From Sanderia malayensis (lineage: Eukaryota; Cnidaria; Scyphozoa; Semaeostomeae; Pelagiidae): 64,000 nt of DNA. Position numbers and translations under genes: made by a program. The DNA lies in contig RQOL01000905.1 of the NCBI GenBank assembly GCA_013076295.1, forward strand, positions 98,701-162,700. The letters run 5' to 3'. The first letter of the stretch is position 1; each line of letters opens with the position of its first letter. This document shows, in pieces, positions 61,155-64,000 of this stretch. Below the pieces are notes generated by a model that was not told where the DNA came from, ran no database searches, and saw only the letters and a list, made by a program, of their open reading frames with translations.

Positions 61155-61815
61155 GCGTCATAGAAATCCGGATTGATCGTAGTTGATCCAGATGAAAAAT
61201 AACTGCTGCATCCACTCCAAAACAGTCATGGGTGTCTTAAAAGATTCTTGGCTGCAGCATGGACATATTTAAAAAAAACCACAAAGGAATATCAGAATAA
61301 AATCGAGTCCATCACTTTTCTGAAAAATGCCGACAAATTCTTGCGTCATGTAGTGTTTTGGTGAAAATGAAACAGCCTCGAGTTTCGAGAAAAAAAGCAT
61401 ACATACAACTTGAATTTGAATTCTTTAGCTTCTTCTGACTTATTAACCGACGAATACAGTTTAGCGAACAATTTACTTTCTCCCCCCCCTTTTTACCCCA
61501 TTGTGGGGAAGTTGCTGAAACAATGCTTTCATATGTTTTTACAATTTTTTGATGAGGAGGAAGTTCGCGTTTGATTCAGAAGTGATCGCTTGTATTTCTG
61601 TGTCGTTTTCTTCGCCTTCTGTGTTTATAGCCAAATTATTTGTGGGAGTACGCAATATTTCCCACAACAGTTTTAGCATTTTTGTGGATGTAAGAGGTGG
61701 TTGATGACTGTTTGAAGGCTTGACTTTAACATTGCGTCGACGAGCAATTGTTCACCGGCTAATCACTTCAACGTGCAGTAACGCTGAAATAACGCGTACA
61801 TCCTTGACAATTAAC
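61155..61815. other. intergenic stretch upstream of MTRFR
   Basis: Contains a C8/T-rich run at about 61482-61494. No exon is recognised. Confidence 0.4.
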
Positions 61816-62235
61816 TCAGCTTCGTTGGATGTGTGGTTAGCATGTGTGCTTGCCACGCAAGAGGTAGTGAGTTCGAATCCTCTGCTGGTCCGAATGGTTG
61901 GATAAAGTAGAGGAATTAAAAGAGGGATGGTACCCCGGGGATCTACAAGAGAAAGTAGATCCCCGGGGTACCGGATTTTTCGGCTTCCCGGTTCGGAATG
62001 GTTCCTCGGCAGAAACGCCGAGAAAACCATCCTCCCCGGTTAGGATACTCAATCTGGTACACCGGGGGACAATTGCCATTGCACAGTTGCCAACCACTAA
62101 TTTACCAAGTGCATTGCGCACAGTGGAAACTGAATACCCAGTGGCTTTTCGGCTCTGGCATTTGCCCCACTGATATATACTCGCAAAATTACTTATGCTC
62201 TTACTTGAGCATGATTGTATCAATTGTGGGGACAC
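61816..62235 (+). mobile_element. tRNA-derived SINE candidate with stable hairpins
   Basis: The head 61821-61893 resembles tRNA-Gly(GCC): D-arm region gtgtggttagca (box A-like), anticodon region cttgccacgcaag, and the box B match agttcgaatcc. Acceptor and T stems do not pair well, so it is not a functional tRNA gene. The body holds a perfect 18-bp stem (61929-61946 with 61955-61972) and a second stem near 62006-62035 (cctcggc/gccgag). The 3' boundary is approximate and no target duplication was found. Confidence 0.5.
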
Positions 62236-62791
62236 AACTTAGTTAGCATGCGCCTACATTTGGGGCTCGAACCGTAATGCTCTGCTTGAACTTTCCCCGC
62301 ATTACGTCATCGTTTCCTTCGCTTCGGCTTAACAACAGCAACAAGGGATATACTATCCTAAGATTTGCGTTCTACATATGTCCTACTCTATTATGTGAAC
62401 TGAAATGGAAAAATAACAATGGACAACAAGCCATTACTTTCCTGTAAATTTTTAAGAATGTTAAACAAAAAAGATACTCTTCTATTGCTCCATGATTCAG
62501 TAATACAATACAATCATGATAAAATGGCAAACGAAAATCAACCCAGTCTCACGTTCAAGTTTAACAAAGTGGAAGGTCAGCGAATCATCCCGAGCCAACA
62601 TCCCTGTGCTGCAGGAAGCCTTGATCAGTGAATCCTAAACTTTGAGGGGCAAAAAGTACTCCTGTGATATTTGAAAGCATGTGCAAAGTTATTTTTGAAT
62701 TTTGAATAACAATATTTTTTGGAATATCAAGTACAGAAAGAAATTTATCTGTGTTCAAACTTTTATAAATTTCATCGTCTCTATCAAGTAC
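62236..62791. other. no gene recognised
   Basis: Two short frames (62419-62631 +, 62585-62815 -) have no domain signature. Confidence 0.4.
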
Positions 62792-62793
62792 TA

Positions 62794-63158
62794 CACTTTT
62801 TTTTTTAATAAGCAACTAGACTTTGGTCCAGCCCTGAAAGTTGCTTAAAATTTTGGATATTTTAGCCCTCAAAGTTGCTTAAAATGGTTTGTACTTATAA
62901 CAGCCTCTCCTGTCCCCGGGTACCACTCCTAAGTTCGTGAGTCAAAATCATCAACTGTAATGCCTACAACACAAGACTTAGTCAGTAAGTGTAAACATGT
63001 TAATCAAGAACTTCAACGTAAAAAATAGAAGAACCAAACATTTTCCAAACAACATGAAAGTTGCTAACAGTAATTCAATTGAGCCCTCGAGTTGCTTAAT
63101 GTTAGGGTCAATCAGCCCTAGTTGCTTATTGAGCGGTTGCTTATTAAAAAAAAAAGTG
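62794..63158. mobile_element. TA-flanked MITE with poly(T)-bearing termini, 365 bp
   Basis: Inverted ends 62792-62816 and 63136-63160 are identical over 25 bp: tacac, ten T, aataagcaac. The TA on each side fits a Tc1/mariner-type target. The interior repeats 'gttgctta' and 'agccct'. Confidence 0.75.
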
Positions 63159-64000
63159 TATGTCCAGATCTATGCTGTTCCAACGAGCAACATTTTTCAC
63201 TGTTGAAAAAAATAATTGCAGCCACAGAATTAACACATTGTTTCCCAGCTGTATCTCCAAATTTTGGATTACCTTGATTAAAAGAGCCAAGTAGAACCTT
63301 GACAAATTTGTAGGGCAACATTATCACACACGCACGCTTGGCCAAGCTACTGTACTTTGGTTGGGCCTGGCAAATTGAGCCCTCATTCATACCCACGCGA
63401 TGATGTAATGGTGGCGTCATTTAACAAAATCAACTTTTGTTTTCTTTTTGAAATTCTTGTGCTGCTAGTCTGTAGCAACGATCCTTTTGATGTTAGTCCG
63501 TCGTAACATCATCACAACCCAATATAAATAAAAATAATGATAACAATGAATGCCTGCAAGCAGAATCGAAAAGCTGTGCGGAAGTAGGCCTTAAAAACTA
63601 TTGTATCATCATTTGCACCATCATCATGTTTTATTGTTTTTTTGAAAGTAATCCCGGTCCAGAAAATCCTGACTTCAGATTTCAACTTGTTGATGTGCAT
63701 TTAATCAAATGCTAGATGCTTTAGTCCTGGTTACATCACAGCAGCACTCATTTTAACAATGTTAACAGCTAGTTTTAAATACGATCGTGTGAACCTAAGT
63801 TATGGAAGAAAATAATTTAGTTGTTTATGCAAACAAAGATTTTAAAAATCAATCGCACTTTCGCTTCGCTTTCGTGCGTGGTGTGGTGGGTTGGGCATTG
63901 AAAACGCCAAATAGCATTTGTTCTGATTGTTATATTGTTTTCATTTAACAAATCAGTGCTGACTTATTGTTTTGTTCAAACAAATCAAACAGTGTTTTTG
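63159..64000. other. no gene recognised
   Basis: No convincing exon, RNA gene or repeat was identified on either strand. Confidence 0.4.

Noticed and set aside
61821..61893. tRNA-Gly gene
   Set aside because: The anticodon region and box B are good, but acceptor and T stems do not pair, so it is the head of a SINE-like element.

Overview
The window is eukaryotic nuclear DNA from an animal, A+T-rich, with spliced genes (GT-AG introns) and dense mobile-element debris. The Argonaute, ARL2BP-like and MTRFR-like genes, the secreted ricin-type lectins and the cnidarian-style repeat mix make an anthozoan (coral or sea anemone) my best guess. The sequence alone does not prove this.

Layout. 1-10 kb: repeat fragments, a heavily decayed Ty3/gypsy element (about 1.3-5.3 kb), a 190-bp tandem repeat, a perfect 170-bp inverted repeat (6341-6765) and a TTAA-flanked DNA element (7472-8731) with a nearby copy of its empty target site. 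10-43 kb: three copies of a block made of a degenerate repeat array, a conserved tail and one intronless lectin-like gene. Gene A (14459-15856) is intact; genes B (32537-33930) and C (41686-43084) are each frameshifted once as read. Between A and B lies a young, nearly complete gypsy LTR retrotransposon (22594-30930) that carries a 5'-truncated LINE (24218-27035) and has itself split an older reading frame. Between B and C lie a PIF/Harbinger-like MITE, a pogo-like element and a mariner-like MITE nested in it. 43-45 kb: a hAT-like element with an 8-bp target duplication.

45-61 kb is the conserved host part. An 18-exon Argonaute gene (45136-57247, + strand, 1020 codons plus stop) keeps all four slicer residues and the guide 5'-phosphate pocket. 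It converges on an ARL2BP/BART gene (57696-58923, - strand), followed by a mitochondrial release-factor-like GGQ gene of the MTRFR/C12orf65 type (59744-61154, - strand). 61-64 kb: a tRNA-like SINE candidate with very stable hairpins and a TA-flanked MITE.

Argonaute is an effector of small-RNA silencing, ARL2BP binds ARL2/ARL3 GTPases, and MTRFR rescues stalled mitochondrial ribosomes. They look like ordinary neighbours, not an operon. The lectin genes encode secreted proteins with six ricin-B-like repeats (two trefoils) and a Ser/Thr-rich beta-type C-terminal domain. This plan resembles haemolytic lectins, but the activity is inferred.

A recurring feature is a single-base length change, usually in a short homopolymer, that breaks otherwise well-conserved frames (lectins B and C, ARL2BP, MTRFR, LINE). 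This could be consensus sequencing error or real pseudogenisation; raw reads or RNA would decide.
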